The notes beneath the pieces were generated by a model, which did not search any database, was not told the DNA's origin, and worked only from the letters and a program-made list of their open reading frames with translations. A program made the position numbers and the translations under genes. Shown here one piece after another: positions 11,394 to 23,152 of a stretch of 64,000 bases of DNA; the first letter of the stretch is position 1; every line of letters begins with the position of its first letter. This DNA is from Galeopsis tetrahit (taxonomy: Eukaryota > Streptophyta > Magnoliopsida > Lamiales > Lamiaceae): assembly GCA_963675135.1 (NCBI GenBank), contig OY776121.1:82296875-82360874 (forward strand), read 5' to 3'.

Positions 11394-11808
11394 TAAGTTA
11401 CTCATGTATTGTTTACATAAATTTTAAGGAATATTTAATGTGTAGTGGAATATTTAAGTAGAAAAAGAAAATGTAAAAAAGATAAAATGTAGAAAGAGAT
11501 AATGAGCTTGTTACAAAAATGAAAAATTGATAATTAAATAAGAGACTAATAAAATGACCAAATTGTTAACGAGGGTTGGAGAGAGTACATAATATAAATA
11601 ATAATATTAATTCAACTTTATAATTTTTTTTAATGCAATATATATTGATTAAACATATACTTCGTATAAAATATTAATATGGTATTGCAATTGAATATTC
11701 ATATTAACTAACATCAACATTTTTAAAGATGGAAATTAAATCATACATATAATTTATTATTTTTTTATTTTTCAATATAAAAATTGACAAAAACTTTTTT
11801 TTCCTAAA

Positions 11809-13366
11809 GGGCGCGGCTAAAGAGGCACACAGATCCTATGAGGACACCCACACGCCAGAGGACACACACAAAATGAATGAGGACACCTACATGAAAATGT
11901 CAAAATTACCCTCTATATGAATTAAAACTCAAACTCATTCACTCTCTCTTCTTCTCACATTCAGACACCCACCTCCATTTTTACGCCTCAATTTCTGAAG
12001 CGCCGCCTACCTACAAACAAGGATGAAAATATCCGGAAATATCCCCGATATATCCTCGATATATCCATTGTTCGGGGTCACCGATATCGATATTGGGAAG
12101 AATCGATATTTCCACGATATTTATAAAAAAATTGAAAATATCGATAAATATCGATAGACAATAACAATATCGAGCCTAATATCGGTAAAATATCGGGTAA
12201 ATATCGGAAAATGTCGATAAATTTCGAAAAATATCGATAAATGTCATACGAAATAACATTGTATATTATATTTTATATAAATTTATCACTAATATAAAAT
12301 GTATTCAAATTATTTTGTTGATTTTATGTACTAAAGACTTGTTATTATATTTTTACAATTTTTAAAATTTACCGATATCGATATATCCATCGATATTTTC
12401 ATAAATTTAAGGTCTCGATATTTCCACCGATACCGATATTTTCATCCTTGCCTACAAATTTGCCCACGCCGCCCACTGCGCATCACTCTCCCCCCCCCCC
12501 TTCGCGGTCGTTAGCGGCCGCAGCCCCTCCTTCGCGGCCGTTCGTGGCCGCCTCCTCTCGTCGCCGTCCTCGTCTCCCCACCCAACACGCGCAACAACGC
12601 TGCCCACCTCGTCGCGGAGGCCCACCCACTGCGCAACACTCTCCCTCCCTTCGCGGCCACAGCCTCTCCCCCTCCCTTTCGCGGCCGCAACCTCTTCTCC
12701 CTCCCCTTCGCGGCCGTTCGCGGCCGCAACCTCTCCCCCTCCCCTTCCCCTTCGCTGCTTCGCTGCGCACGTTCATCGCTAAAGGTAGGTTTTTTTTTAC
12801 AATTTTTACAGATAATTTTAGGGTTTTGAAAATTTTAGAAAATTTAGAAAAATTAGGGTTTTTAGTAGTTCGAGAATTATTTTCGAACATATTGAGTTTG
12901 TTTTGGGAAAAATTTCGAACATATTGTGTTTGTTTTGGAAAAAATTTAGAACAACTTGAGTTTGTTTTGGAAAATTTTTTAAACAAGATGTTCGATCTTT
13001 TTTTTCGGACAAATTTGAGTTGTTTTGCAATTTTTTTCGAACATATTGAGTTTGTTTTGTAAAAAATTTCGAACATATTGAGTTTGTTTTGGAAAAAATT
13101 TCGAACATGTTTATTTTGGAAATTTTTTCGAACAGTTGGTGTTTTGGATTTATTTTTGTTGCAATTTTGGAGTTTTTTTTGTTGAAGAATGGTGTTTGTT
13201 TTGGTGGTGGTGGTGGTGGAGATAATAGAATGGGTGGGTGTACTCATCTTTATTTTTTTCATAAATTTTACCCTAGGGGATATGGGACATTTCACATGTT
13301 CTGGAAGATTAAAAAAATGTTTGGTGGGTGTACTCATAGTAAATCAGGGTGCATTTAGCCGCGCCC
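11809..13366. mobile_element. MULE-like element with GC-rich core, 1558 bp, 9-bp TSD
   Basis: It is flanked by the exact 9-bp repeat TTTCCTAAA (11800-11808 and 13367-13375). Both ends begin GGGCGCGGCTAAA when read inward, followed by a shared TATGAG.ACACCCAC subterminal block. The core around 12450-12780 is very GC-rich with repeated CGCGGCCG blocks. Overlapping open frames occur on both strands (12448-13062 plus; 12483-13337 minus), but they are low-complexity (Pro/Arg/Ala or Asn/Lys/Phe-rich) and resemble no protein I know. A diverged repeat of ATTTCGAACATATTGAGTTTGTTTTG-like units (only partly quoted) fills 12880-13120. A hAT MITE is inserted at 12018-12450. Confidence 0.87.
12018..12450. 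mobile_element. hAT-type MITE, 433 bp, 8-bp TSD, nested in a MULE
   Basis: The ends are the inverted repeat CAAGGATGAAAATATC...GATATTTTCATCCTTG. The flanks are the exact 8-bp duplication CCTACAAA (12010-12017 and 12451-12458). An 8-bp duplication with ends starting CAAGGATG-like fits the hAT superfamily. The interior is dominated by ATATCGATA-type motifs in both orientations, so the transcript would fold heavily. There is no coding capacity. Confidence 0.9.
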
Positions 13367-13635
13367 TTTCCTAAATGATAATCGGCCCATCTTGTCTTGT
13401 TTAACTTTCATGGACCGTTCCCTGTCAAAAAAAAAAAACTTTCATGGACCGGGCCAAGTCATCAAGAACTAAGTTCTATTGCGGCAGGTGCAAAATCGTT
13501 ATGTTTACGACAATGGTGCAGAACCCTAATTCCTAAACCCTGTGCAGAACAACGTTGGGTTCCATTTATCAGGCAAGTAAATTTCCTTTTGCTGAATCAT
13601 ATGCGTCGCTGTGAATGTGATTTTAAATTTATGCA

Positions 13636-14785
13636 ATGATGCTTGCGATTGTACGCAAGAGTCTTCCCTGTTTATTATCGATCCACAATTCATTTGTTTG
13701 TAAATCATCTCTTTCTTTCGCCCTCTCTCCCCATTTCTTGTCGACTTTGAGGGAGACTCAAAACGTCATTTCCCCGGAACTTTATGATTTGTTGTTTCTC
13801 AAACACCATTTTCCACCGGATGTGGCTTCACTAGTTGCCTCACTTTTAAAACCACCGACAGCCCCGGAAAAAGCAGATTCAATTCTGTCACTCCTCAAAG
13901 AAAATGGCTGTTCCTCTACTCAACTGCAGAAAATCGTGAAATATTACCCTCGAATTGTACTGCACAGTGTCGAGGACATTAAATTGAAAATCAAGATATT
14001 CAGAGATTTGGGGCTTTCGCCCAAAGATACCGCCAGAATGCTGTCACATAATCCGGTAATTCTTCATTTGAGCACCAAGAGTAATATAATTCCCTCATTA
14101 TCTGTGCTAAAGGGCTTGTTGGGATCCGATATTGATGTGGCTAGACTTTTAAGGAAATCTGGTTGGCCTCTGTGTAGTAATTTGGAGATAATAATGGTGC
14201 CAAATATTGAATTCTTCAAGAGTTTTGGGGTGCCTATGGAGCATATATTTTCTATCCTCTATCTCCACCCGAGGTTTCTCTTGACGAAGCCTGATACTAT
14301 TAGGAAATCTGCGGTCAAGACCAAGGAGGAAATGGGGCTCAATGAAACCTCTAAAATGTTTCTTTATGTTGTTCGAGTTGTTGCTTCTATGACCAAAGAG
14401 GCTTGGGAAGGCAAGCTGCAATATTTTAAGGATATGGGGTTTTCAGAAAGTGACACATTGACAATGTTTAAGAAGTTTCCAGCTTTGTTTCATACATCCA
14501 TAAACAAGATAGAGAAGATTACACTGCTTCTGCTTGCTGCTTGCTGCTGGGAAGTTCGATATGTCCAGCATTGTTCTATACCCCACAGTATTTTCGTACA
14601 GCATTGAGCACAGGATTGAGCCGAGGCTGCGAATTCTGGAAATATTGGAAAGCAAGAAACTGATAAAGTGGCCTGCTCTTGGATCAATCAACACACTGAC
14701 TGAGGATGCATTTTTTGAGAAATATGTTAGACCTTATCTGAATGAAGTCGGCGAAGCATTTGCCACAAGGACGACAATTAGATGA
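13636..14785 (+). pseudogene. mTERF family protein, copy 1, frameshifted by a 7-bp tandem duplication
   Basis: mTERF proteins bind organellar nucleic acids through stacked ~31-residue helical motifs and act in mitochondrial or plastid gene expression. This frame starts at the first ATG of ATGATG (13636), homologous to the starts of the other copies. The N-terminus (MMLAIVRKSLPCLL, Ser/Phe-rich) looks like an organelle presequence. mTERF repeats follow, with typical LxxxG...P patterns (for example IFRDLGLSPKDTARMLSHNP). A tandem TGCTTGC duplication at 14531-14544 shifts the frame, giving an aberrant tail that stops at 14607. The expected C-terminus (GKFDMSSIV... to AFATRTTIR) is intact in the next frame to 14785. 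Removing 7 nt would give about 380 codons, the length of its neighbours. It is a pseudogene unless the extra 7 bp is an assembly error or the 3'-truncated product works. Confidence 0.88.
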
Positions 14786-16560
14786 GACTGACTTTAAGCA
14801 TCTTCTTAATAGTCCTTAGGTAAATCAAGAGACTTGTGCCCCATTTGGAGCTAATTTAATAGAACTAGGTAACTTGTGCATTCGCATTTTGTATTGGTCC
14901 CGTGTCTCTGTGCCGTAAATTATGTTTGTGATCTTAACATTCTCATCATTTACATGTCAAAGTTTGATTCATCATATCATCCAGCCATTTCACTGTGACA
15001 AATAAATGGGATGCAATGATAAAATATAATCTCAAATACCTTGTTTTCATCGATTTCATGGATAAAATCTGTATTCTGAGTTAGCTTATGTCATTTGTCT
15101 TATGGGGACTAATCTTGATCAACATTTGGTCTCTCTGTTTTTCAATTTTCTGTAATCTTATTTTTCAGTGGAATGATTCACGTTGAGTCAGAGTGCCTGT
15201 AGAGATACTGAATTGATTGAGAAACTGTTATCTGAATGGATTGGTTTGTGTAACTTGTTAAAGAGAAAAGTGCTAGGCAAGGAGGTTTAGGATTGATGGG
15301 ATTACTGAGTTCAAAATTGTTTAATTTTATCTGATGATTCTACAAATGTATATATAACACTTCGTATGTGCTTGAAGGGCTGCCAACTGCGGAGTTAATG
15401 TAACTAATTTTTTTTATAGATAATTTAGTCTCACTTGCTCAAGTTGCCCTTGATTAGTTTCCGCAATCTTGCTTGAATTTGGTTTCAGTTTCTTCAATTC
15501 AGTTTTCAAGTTGATAATGGTTAGTTTCTGCAATATTGAATGTGAGTGGACTTTGTTTTCAGTTTTTGTATATAAAATTTTCTCATGTTGCAAAGGGGTG
15601 GCTGAGGCGAGTCAACGACGGTGGTGGCACTCAAATTCCCTATTTTTTTTGTTTCTTTGAATTTGATGGATGAGATTTGAGAGAACGCATAGAGAAGAGA
15701 GGGAGAAAGGGGGAAGATGAAGAATAAATTGGTTTTTGAATTAATTTTAAATTAAAAAATATGTAATTTTATGTTATTTAATTATTAATTTTTAAATTTA
15801 AATAAATATGGAGTAATATAATGTTTTATTATTGTAAAGATAAAAATGTAATTTTAACTAATTAAAATAATTATAAAAATATTACAAAATGTACAAGTCA
15901 TCAAGTATAAACATTTAAATTTAATTATTCAAATTAACTGACTATGTAGTAAACTATACGTAGAAGGTCCAATTAAAAAATATGTCAATGTATTAGTATT
16001 CAATAATAAAAACTTAATTTCAATTTTTTTTTAAAAGCTTAATTTAGGGTGTGTTTGCAAACAATAGTGATTGAAATGAATTTGAAAGTGGATAGTGTTT
16101 TAAAATTAAACACTTTTAATCAATTTTGTATATATTGTGATGTTTGCAAAACAAATACATTCTTAATAATTTTACAAAAATATCCTTATAATTACATTTG
16201 AATAAATAATGGGTAAACATAAAATATTATTTAAATTGTGAGGATTAAAATGTAAAATTGATTACTACAATGATGAGAAGCACATATAAGCTATTAAAGT
16301 AGGTGGAGGGTTAAGGGTGAAGGGAGGGGTGCTTCACAAAAATCACTTTAAACTACTTAATTTAATCACTTAGTTGAATTGTCAAACTCTCTATAAGTGA
16401 TTATATTTTAAAAAGAAAGTGTTTTTAAGCGCTTGCAAACACCAACTTATCTCCCTGGTTCAAGGAATCGAGCGGGTCTGGATCTTGAACCAAGTATCCA
16501 ATCCAACTATCCCCTCCCCTAATCTGCACGCCCAAATAATTATAACCGTTATGTTTTCAA
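14786..16560. other. Non-coding: duplicated 3' flank of mTERF copy 1, then AT-rich spacer
   Basis: About 14786-15380 closely matches 17789-18365, downstream of copy 2, so the duplication unit includes the 3' flank. From 15380 to 16030 the sequence is AT-rich with no gene. From 16036 to about 16455 there is a MITE-like element, listed separately. Confidence 0.75.
16036..16455. mobile_element. Probable hAT-like MITE
   Basis: The left end reads GGGTGTGTTTGCAAAC and the right end GCGCTTGCAAACACC, so the ends are imperfect inverted repeats around GTTTGCAA. The interior is AT-rich with mirrored 'agtgatt' and 'aatcact' segments. No clear target duplication was found, so the exact ends are uncertain. 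Its ends resemble those of the MITE at 58068-58402. Confidence 0.55.
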
Positions 16561-16671
16561 CACTTTAGGCTGGCGGCGGCGGCGGAACCCTAATTCCCAA
16601 ACCCTCCGAAGGAATTGAAGAACAACTTTGGCTTTCAGCAGCTCTTGAATTTATTTCCTTCCGCTTATGCA

Positions 16672-17788
16672 ATGATGCTTCCGATTGTACGCAAGAGTCT
16701 CGCTTCTTTATTATCCAACCACAATTCATATCTTTCTTCCTCCGCTCATTTCTTCTCCACTTGGAGGGACACACAAAACGTTATTTGCCCTAAAGTTTAT
16801 GATTTGTTGTTTCTCAAACACCATTTCCCACCTGAATTTGCTTCACATATTGCCTCTAATTTAAGACGACCCAGAAGCCCAGAAAATGCAGATTCAATTC
16901 TCTCATTCCTCAAACACAGTGGTGGCTGTTCCACTACTCAACTGCAGAAAATCCTGAATTATGACCCTCGGGTTCTATACCATAGTCTTGATGACATTGA
17001 AAATCAAGATATTCAAAAACTTGGGCCTTTCAGTCCAAGACATCGCCAAAATGACGTCAAGTAATCCGGTGATTCTTCATTTGAGCACCAAGAGTAAGAT
17101 AATTCCCTCATTAACTGTGCTAAAGGGCTTGTTGGGATCCGATAATGATGTGGCTAGACTCTTAAGGAAATCTGGCTGGCCTCTGTCTAGTAATTTGGAC
17201 GACACATTGGTGCCAAATGCTGAATTCTTGAAGAGCGTTGGAATACCTAGGGAGCGTATACTATTTTTCCTCTATGTTTGCCCGAGGTCTCTATTGATCA
17301 AGCCGGATGTTATGAGGAAATCCGTGGAAAAAGCTAAGGAAATGGGGTTCAATGAACGGTCGAAAATGTTTGTTCATGCTCTGAAAATTATGACTACTAT
17401 GAGCAAAGGGATGTGGGAAGTAAAGTTGCAATCTTTTCAGGAAATGGGGTTTTCAGAAAGTGAGTCATTGACAATGTTTAAGAAGTTCCCGCCTGTGTTT
17501 CAGGTATCCATGGACAAGATAGAAAAGGTTACCCAGCTTCTGCTTGCTACTGGGAAGTTCGATATGTCCAGCATTGTTCAATACCCCACAGTATTTTCGT
17601 ACAGCATTGAGCACAGGATTGAGCCGAGGCTGCGAATTCTGGAAATATTGGAAAGCAAGAAACTGATAAAGTGGCCTGCTCTTGGATCAATCAACACACT
17701 CACGGAAGATGCATTTTTTGAGAAATATGTTAAACCTTATCTGAATGAAGTCGGCGAAGCATTTGCCACAAGGACGACAATTAGATGA
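16672..17788 (+). pseudogene. mTERF family protein, copy 2, frameshifted by a 5-bp deletion
   Basis: This tandem paralog of copy 1 lies 3 kb downstream in the same orientation. The first frame starts at ATGATG (16672) with an organelle-presequence-like MMLPIVRKSLASLL and runs to a stop at 17064. Around 16998, copy 1 reads gacattaaattgaaaatc but copy 2 reads gacattgaaaatc, a 5-nt loss. After it, the rest of the protein (KIKIFKNLGLSVQDIAKMTSSNP... to AFATRTTIR) continues in another frame to 17788. The downstream half alone is an open frame from an internal ATG at 16961 (275 codons), which would lack a presequence. mTERF repeats are otherwise well kept. Coding-like sequence on both sides suggests a recent break. 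An intact allele in other individuals is possible. Confidence 0.88.
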
Positions 17789-19110
17789 GACTGACTTTAA
17801 GCATCTTCTTAACAGTCCTTAGGTAAATCAAGAGAGTTGTGCCCCATTTGGAGCTAATTTAATAGAACTAGGTACCTTGCTCATTCACATTTTGTTTTGT
17901 ATTGGTACCGTGTCCTCTGTGCCGTAAATTATGTTTGTGATCTTAACATTCTCATTTACATGTGATTCATCATATCATCCAGCCTTTTCATTGTGACAAA
18001 TAAATGGGATGCAATGATAAATTATAATCTCAAATACTCTGTTTCCATCGATTCCATGGATAAAATCTGTATTCTGAGTTAGCTTATGCCATTTGTCTTA
18101 TGGGGACTAATCTTGATCAACTTTTGGTCTCTCTGTTTTTCAATTTTCTGTAATCTTATTTTTCAGTGGAATGATTCACGCGAAGCAGAGTGCCTGTAGA
18201 GATATTGAATTCATTGAGAAACTGTTATCTGAATGATTGGTTTGTGTAACTTGTGAAAGAGAAAAGTTCAATCTAGGCAAGGAGGTTTAGGATTGATGGG
18301 ATTACTGAGTTCAAAATTGTTTAATTTTGTGTGATGATTCTACAAAATGTTTAACACTTCGTTTGCACAATTGTACAATAGTGACACTTGAAAAAGGAGT
18401 CCACATAGGGAAATAATTTACATTGTGCCAGAATTAATATAGAGATACATAAAAAAATTGTAATGATTAAAGTTGATGTAATATGTTCGTTAAAAAAAGT
18501 GTGTGCCTGGATGTAAAATGTTTTTAGTTTGAACAGTAAAACATATTGTATCTAGTACTCCAATATTTATTGAAAAGTGTTTGATCCCTCGTTAACATAA
18601 ATTGATTGATTAAACCACGCGTAAATTTTGTTGTGTATTGTGTTTGATTTAATTCTTCTGTAAAATAAGTTTCAAGTTTTTTATGAGCTTGTTCTTGTTT
18701 AAATTTTATATCGAATCCACAGCATAGCGTACTATATCCCAACACAACGATCACCCAATTTATTCTTAAAATAAGTAATTTTCTTACTGCAATCACTCGT
18801 CCAATATTAATACCCTGATATTTATCAGCATCAGAAAATGAATTCGCTTTCTTTAACGATTTTGTGGGTAAATCTTTCAATTATAAATCAGCTTTCAGAA
18901 AGTATACAATCCTAAGATTTAACTTACAAAAGGCCAATAAATCTTTCTTTTTGGCAGCAAAACATGCTTTCACAAAAATGAACTAAGTTCTCCAAGAAAA
19001 AAGAATGAACTAAGAAGTTCAACCACCTGATGAACAAGAATAAGTGCAGTAACAATGAAGCATATAAAAATAAAAATAAACCCAAAATCTTCACCGTTTA
19101 CAACATTCAT
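17789..19110. other. Non-coding: duplicated 3' flank, then spacer between convergent mTERF genes
   Basis: About 17789-18365 is the second copy of the flank found at 14786-15380. The remainder to 19110 holds no gene I can support; a minus-strand open frame at 18524-18880 is AT-rich and resembles nothing known. It separates copy 2 (+) from copy 3 (-). Confidence 0.7.
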
Positions 19111-20292
19111 TTAAGTTGATGATGGAAGCTTAACCTTCTTTTGCCAACTTGCCAAAAATAAATGGCCAACCTCATCCGCAAAAGGATGAACGTATCTCTT
19201 AACGAAATCTCTGTCTGATATACCTGTCAATGAGGAAACACTGGGCCATTTCTTGATCAAATTCTTGCGTTCCAAAGCAGCTAAAACTTGCAGCCTCGGC
19301 TTAAACCTCGTCTCAATACTGAACAAAAAGGTTAACGGGTGTCTAACAATACAAGCAGTGTCGTATTTTCCAGTGGAAACCAAAATCTCTTTAACTTTCT
19401 TCATCTTTTTCGCACAGGCACCAAAGCATTGTGGACTCTTCCTCATTGTATTCAAAATGTCGTCTTCTGAAAACCCCAAATCCCGGAATGCCTGCAGCTT
19501 GCGTTCCCAAGCCTCATCGCACATTGAACCAACAATACGAACAGCATGGATATACATATTGTTACTCGGCGTCGCACCCATTTTCTCTGCCTTTTTGGCA
19601 TGTTTTTGTACATTTTCAGGCTTTTGCAAGAAAAATCTTGTATAATTATGCACACACCTAAGGATCAGTTCCGTAGGCACGGATTGGCTCTTGAAGAATT
19701 CAACATTGGGTACCATAGACTTTTCTAAATCATTCACAATAAACCACGCAGATTTCGTTAACAGTTTAATCACCTGACCATCAGATCCATACAAATCCCT
19801 AAGCACGGATAGAGCAGGTATGACTCTATTGTTTGCACTACGAAACAGAATCGATGCATTATTCGAAACTATGTCAGCAATGGCTTCGTTAGAGATGCCC
19901 AAATCCTGTAAAATTTTGATTTTAGGCTTGAGTGTTTTCTCCAGATCGGATGTTATGAATCCAGGCCTATACTTGACGATTTTCTCCAAATGAGTGTTCG
20001 AGAAACCGTTTTCTCTGAAGAATGACAGAATCGAATCAGATTTTTCTGCGTTTCTCAGATAGGGTAAAACAGAGGCAGCTTTCGCAGCCGACTCGGGAGA
20101 GAAATAGTGTTTGTGCAGGAAGAAATCATAAACTTCTGGATTTATGATGCCTTTTTCTTCATTGGATGTAGAATAAAAGTGAAAGGGGGAAAGTGAAAAA
20201 GAAACCCTAGATTTGCACAGATAAGAAGAATTCTTAAAGAACAAACACATCAAATCTTTGCGCAAGAGTGCTATCATTTTCACAACAAACAA
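19111..20292 (-). CDS. mTERF family protein, copy 3, intact, opposite strand
   Basis: The single exon encodes 393 aa; the second Met (MIALLRKDLMCLFF, at 20277) matches the starts of the other copies and may be the true start, giving 388 aa. The N-terminus is basic, hydrophobic and Ser-rich (KSRVSFSLSPFHFYSTSN), as expected for an organelle, probably mitochondrial, targeting peptide. mTERF motifs fill about residues 75-370: repeated blocks such as ILQDLGISNEAIADIVSNN, FRDLGFSEDDILNTMRKSP and ILVSTGKYDTACIVRHP. The end (RYVHPFADEVGHLF) aligns with the C-termini of all copies. The family acts in organellar transcription, RNA maturation or translation; this member's target is unknown. It lies convergent to copies 1 and 2. 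Confidence 0.93.
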   Translation of the reverse strand: MFVVKMIALLRKDLMCLFFKNSSYLCKSRVSFSLSPFHFYSTSNEEKGIINPEVYDFFLHKHYFSPESAAKAASVLPYLRNAEKSDSILSFFRENGFSNTHLEKIVKYRPGFITSDLEKTLKPKIKILQDLGISNEAIADIVSNNASILFRSANNRVIPALSVLRDLYGSDGQVIKLLTKSAWFIVNDLEKSMVPNVEFFKSQSVPTELILRCVHNYTRFFLQKPENVQKHAKKAEKMGATPSNNMYIHAVRIVGSMCDEAWERKLQAFRDLGFSEDDILNTMRKSPQCFGACAKKMKKVKEILVSTGKYDTACIVRHPLTFLFSIETRFKPRLQVLAALERKNLIKKWPSVSSLTGISDRDFVKRYVHPFADEVGHLFLASWQKKVKLPSST

Positions 20293-21024
20293 GAGTTTGA
20301 ATATACTACTATAAATTAGCTACGGAGAAGAAAATGACTCGCCTGAGAATGAAGAGATAAATCGGCTTCTTGTTAGTTGAGATTGAAGTGACTGACGCCG
20401 GCGATGGAAGAGACAGACGATAAGTTTGTTTAAATGCGAAAAACTGCAATTTGCCCCTTGGAGTTTCAGATATTTCCATATTTTGCCCCATGAAATTTGT
20501 AATTTGGTGGATTATACCCTAATGGCGCTCAACTGGAAACGGGCCAAACCATTTGATTGGATGGGCAAATTCCCGCTTCAAATCCAGTCAAACAATGTCA
20601 CGGGTTCAAATTAAACCCGTCTTGCACGGACTTGGTTTAGCCGTTTAGGTTCGATCAAGTGAATATGGGAAGAATCGTGATTTATGTAGAACTCTCCTAG
20701 TGTGAATTCACCCCATATAATTTTATTAACATATAATATGAATATTAAATACTATTTTAATTTAAATTATTCAATGTTAAAATTGTGATTGTGTATGTTA
20801 TAATTTAAAAATAGTATATATATATATATATAGGTGAGATAAATTGGGACGGATAGGTTCTCAAGTAGAATGGAGTGAATATGAATCCTTGAATCTTTTA
20901 GCGGGACGAACTAAGTACATGATAAACTCGTACAAAAAATGCACACTATTGTCAACCCTAAAAAACACGTGATTTTTATTAAACTTTGTCACGAGCATTA
21001 GTTTTTGTACTTGTCTCACATATA
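20293..21024. other. Non-coding upstream region of mTERF copy 3
   Basis: It should contain the promoter and 5' leader of the minus-strand mTERF gene. There is an AT microsatellite at about 20816-20832. No other gene is seen. Confidence 0.6.
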
Positions 21025-21299
21025 CTCCCTCCTATTCTTTTTAATTGTCGTTTTAGATTTTTAAGAATTAGCAATTTAATTGACGTTTTGTAAATTTATC
21101 TCTAATATACCCCTTTATTTCCTTAATTATGTAATTAATTGATAAGAATAAGTCATCCATCATTCCCATAAAATCAGGCATGCATCCAATTAAATTAACA
21201 ATCATTTATTTATTTATTAAGGGCATATTAGTAAAATAGTTTATTTCTTAATATGTGTGTAGAGCTACAGGACGTCAATTAAAAAGAATAGGAGGGAGT
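21025..21299. mobile_element. Stowaway-type MITE, 275 bp, TA TSD
   Basis: The left end, preceded by TA, reads CTCCCTCCTATTCTTTTTAA. The right end is its reverse complement for about 23 bp, ending AGGAGGGAG. The CTCCCTCC ends and TA target site are typical of Stowaway (Tc1/mariner) MITEs. There is no coding capacity. Confidence 0.88.
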
Positions 21300-23152
21300 A
21301 TTAACCTATATTTATTTTAGTGCGACTACTCAGATTCGAATTTTAGCTCAATACGTTCATACGTCTAAATTCCTATGAAATTAATTATATTGTATCCCAA
21401 AGGTTATATATCATTGGGGTTTACTCACCTACATTAGTTAGATTTCTCGTGACTAAATTAATTACTATTAACATAAATATTGTTCATGGACCTAACTAAA
21501 TAAAAGTAGAGTAGTGTAACCCTAAAGCAATATAAGTATTATTTTATTAATATAATATAATAATAATGTAATGGATGGTGGTCCTTTGCTTGCCAAACCT
21601 CTCAAGTGATGTGCATTCCCCCTTCAATCAATCATACCAATTAACTGTATTTATTGCATCTACTTTTTTTTTTTTTTTTTTAACTCTTTTATCATTTCAA
21701 TTCTTTATTTTTCTTCCAAAATAATTATACATTTAATGTTTCGCTTTATATTGGATTTTCCAAAATAATTATACATTTAATGTTTCGCTTTATATTGGAT
21801 TTTCCGTTACTAATACGGAGTATCTCATTCCATTTAATACACAATAATGAGAAAGCTTTTTGCCCAAAATAAATAAATTGTTGGGAGTGTGTACAGTTGT
21901 CTGCAATTATAAATTATAAACAGTAGTAGTTCCATAACATAGTTTTAACTTTTAATATACAACTCTTTACAGATTTTACTCCTTTTAATCACAAAACGTT
22001 GTTGTTACAGACATTTGGATCGGAGTACTACTTTAAGAATAAAAAAATGTATAAATTCCAGAAACATAATTTATACAATAATATCTTAAAAGTTCTAGCT
22101 AAACAGTGTCTTAAACAAAGATATATGCGTTTTTTTATTAGCATTCCATCTCGCCAAACAATACTTTGGAATCTTTATACTTTCGGTTGTTAAGTGGTCA
22201 CTTACTACATAAAAATATGGTACTGCATTTTTACATTTTCATATATAAATTTTGAAAGCACCGTATTTTTTTGCAGAGGATGATCATGTATAGTAGGTTA
22301 TTCATAGGAGTATTACATAATAAGCTTAATAAAGAGCATGTTTGGTAGTAGTCCCTTTGATTTATTATTATTATTATTATTATATAGGAGGGAGAGTTAT
22401 CTGGCATGGGCACACCAAAGTTTAGAGCATGATGGGATGATGAATCAAGTCTCTTGTGGGAACCAACTTTTCCCTCATTATTTTGAGTATTTGATTTTGT
22501 GTGGCACTAAAGTAAAGGCAAATAAACTAAAAGTAGTTCACAACTTTTGTTAGTTGCGCTACATTTTCATATTCTCTCTAACAAATCAAAATTGAATTGC
22601 ATCTCATATTCTACACTTTGCAAAGTTAAAACACCACATAATATATGAAATTTCAGAGAAAAAGATAAAAAAAACTATATTATACCATAAACAAACACAA
22701 CATTATATAACGTATTTCCGACACATACAATTGTCCAACTGATTCCACCAAGGAAGCAATTTTGAACTTTTGATTAAACCAAATACATCTATAAACAAGG
22801 AGACAACTACTCAATCTAATTTTAGCACCATATATCATCATATAAGTGTATGTTTTGAAGCATAAACAAAAGGTCGAATTCAAACCCCAAAAGTAGGGTA
22901 AAACTCCAAATTACAGCAAAAAGGAGTTTTGGAAAAGAAGAAGAAGAAGGTGCCTCAACCACCCACCCACCCACCCACCCCTCCTTTTGTTTTAAAATTA
23001 GTGCTACTACTACTACATCCATCCAAGCTCATCAAAACGATTACCAAAGACAGACAGATTAAACAAACACTATACACTTGTTGATCAAGATCTGCAACAC
23101 AGATATTAGCTAAAATCAGATCAATCAAAAACAAGAATCAAGAAAATCCAGC
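21300..23152. other. Non-coding, AT-rich spacer and upstream region of the 23153 gene
   Basis: I see no gene. It contains a poly-T run (about 21665-21680), a short direct repeat of ATTATACATTTAATGTTTCG (near 21720 and 21765), a TTA microsatellite (about 22363-22383) and an (ACCC)n tract at about 22961-22980. The last 150 bp before the ATG are probably the 5' leader of the next gene. Confidence 0.6.

Noticed and set aside
12448..13337. Overlapping plus and minus open frames (204 and 284 codons) in the MULE core
   Set aside because: Low-complexity Pro/Arg/Ala or Asn/Lys/Phe stretches lying within the transposon; no recognisable domain, and both strands are open because of composition.
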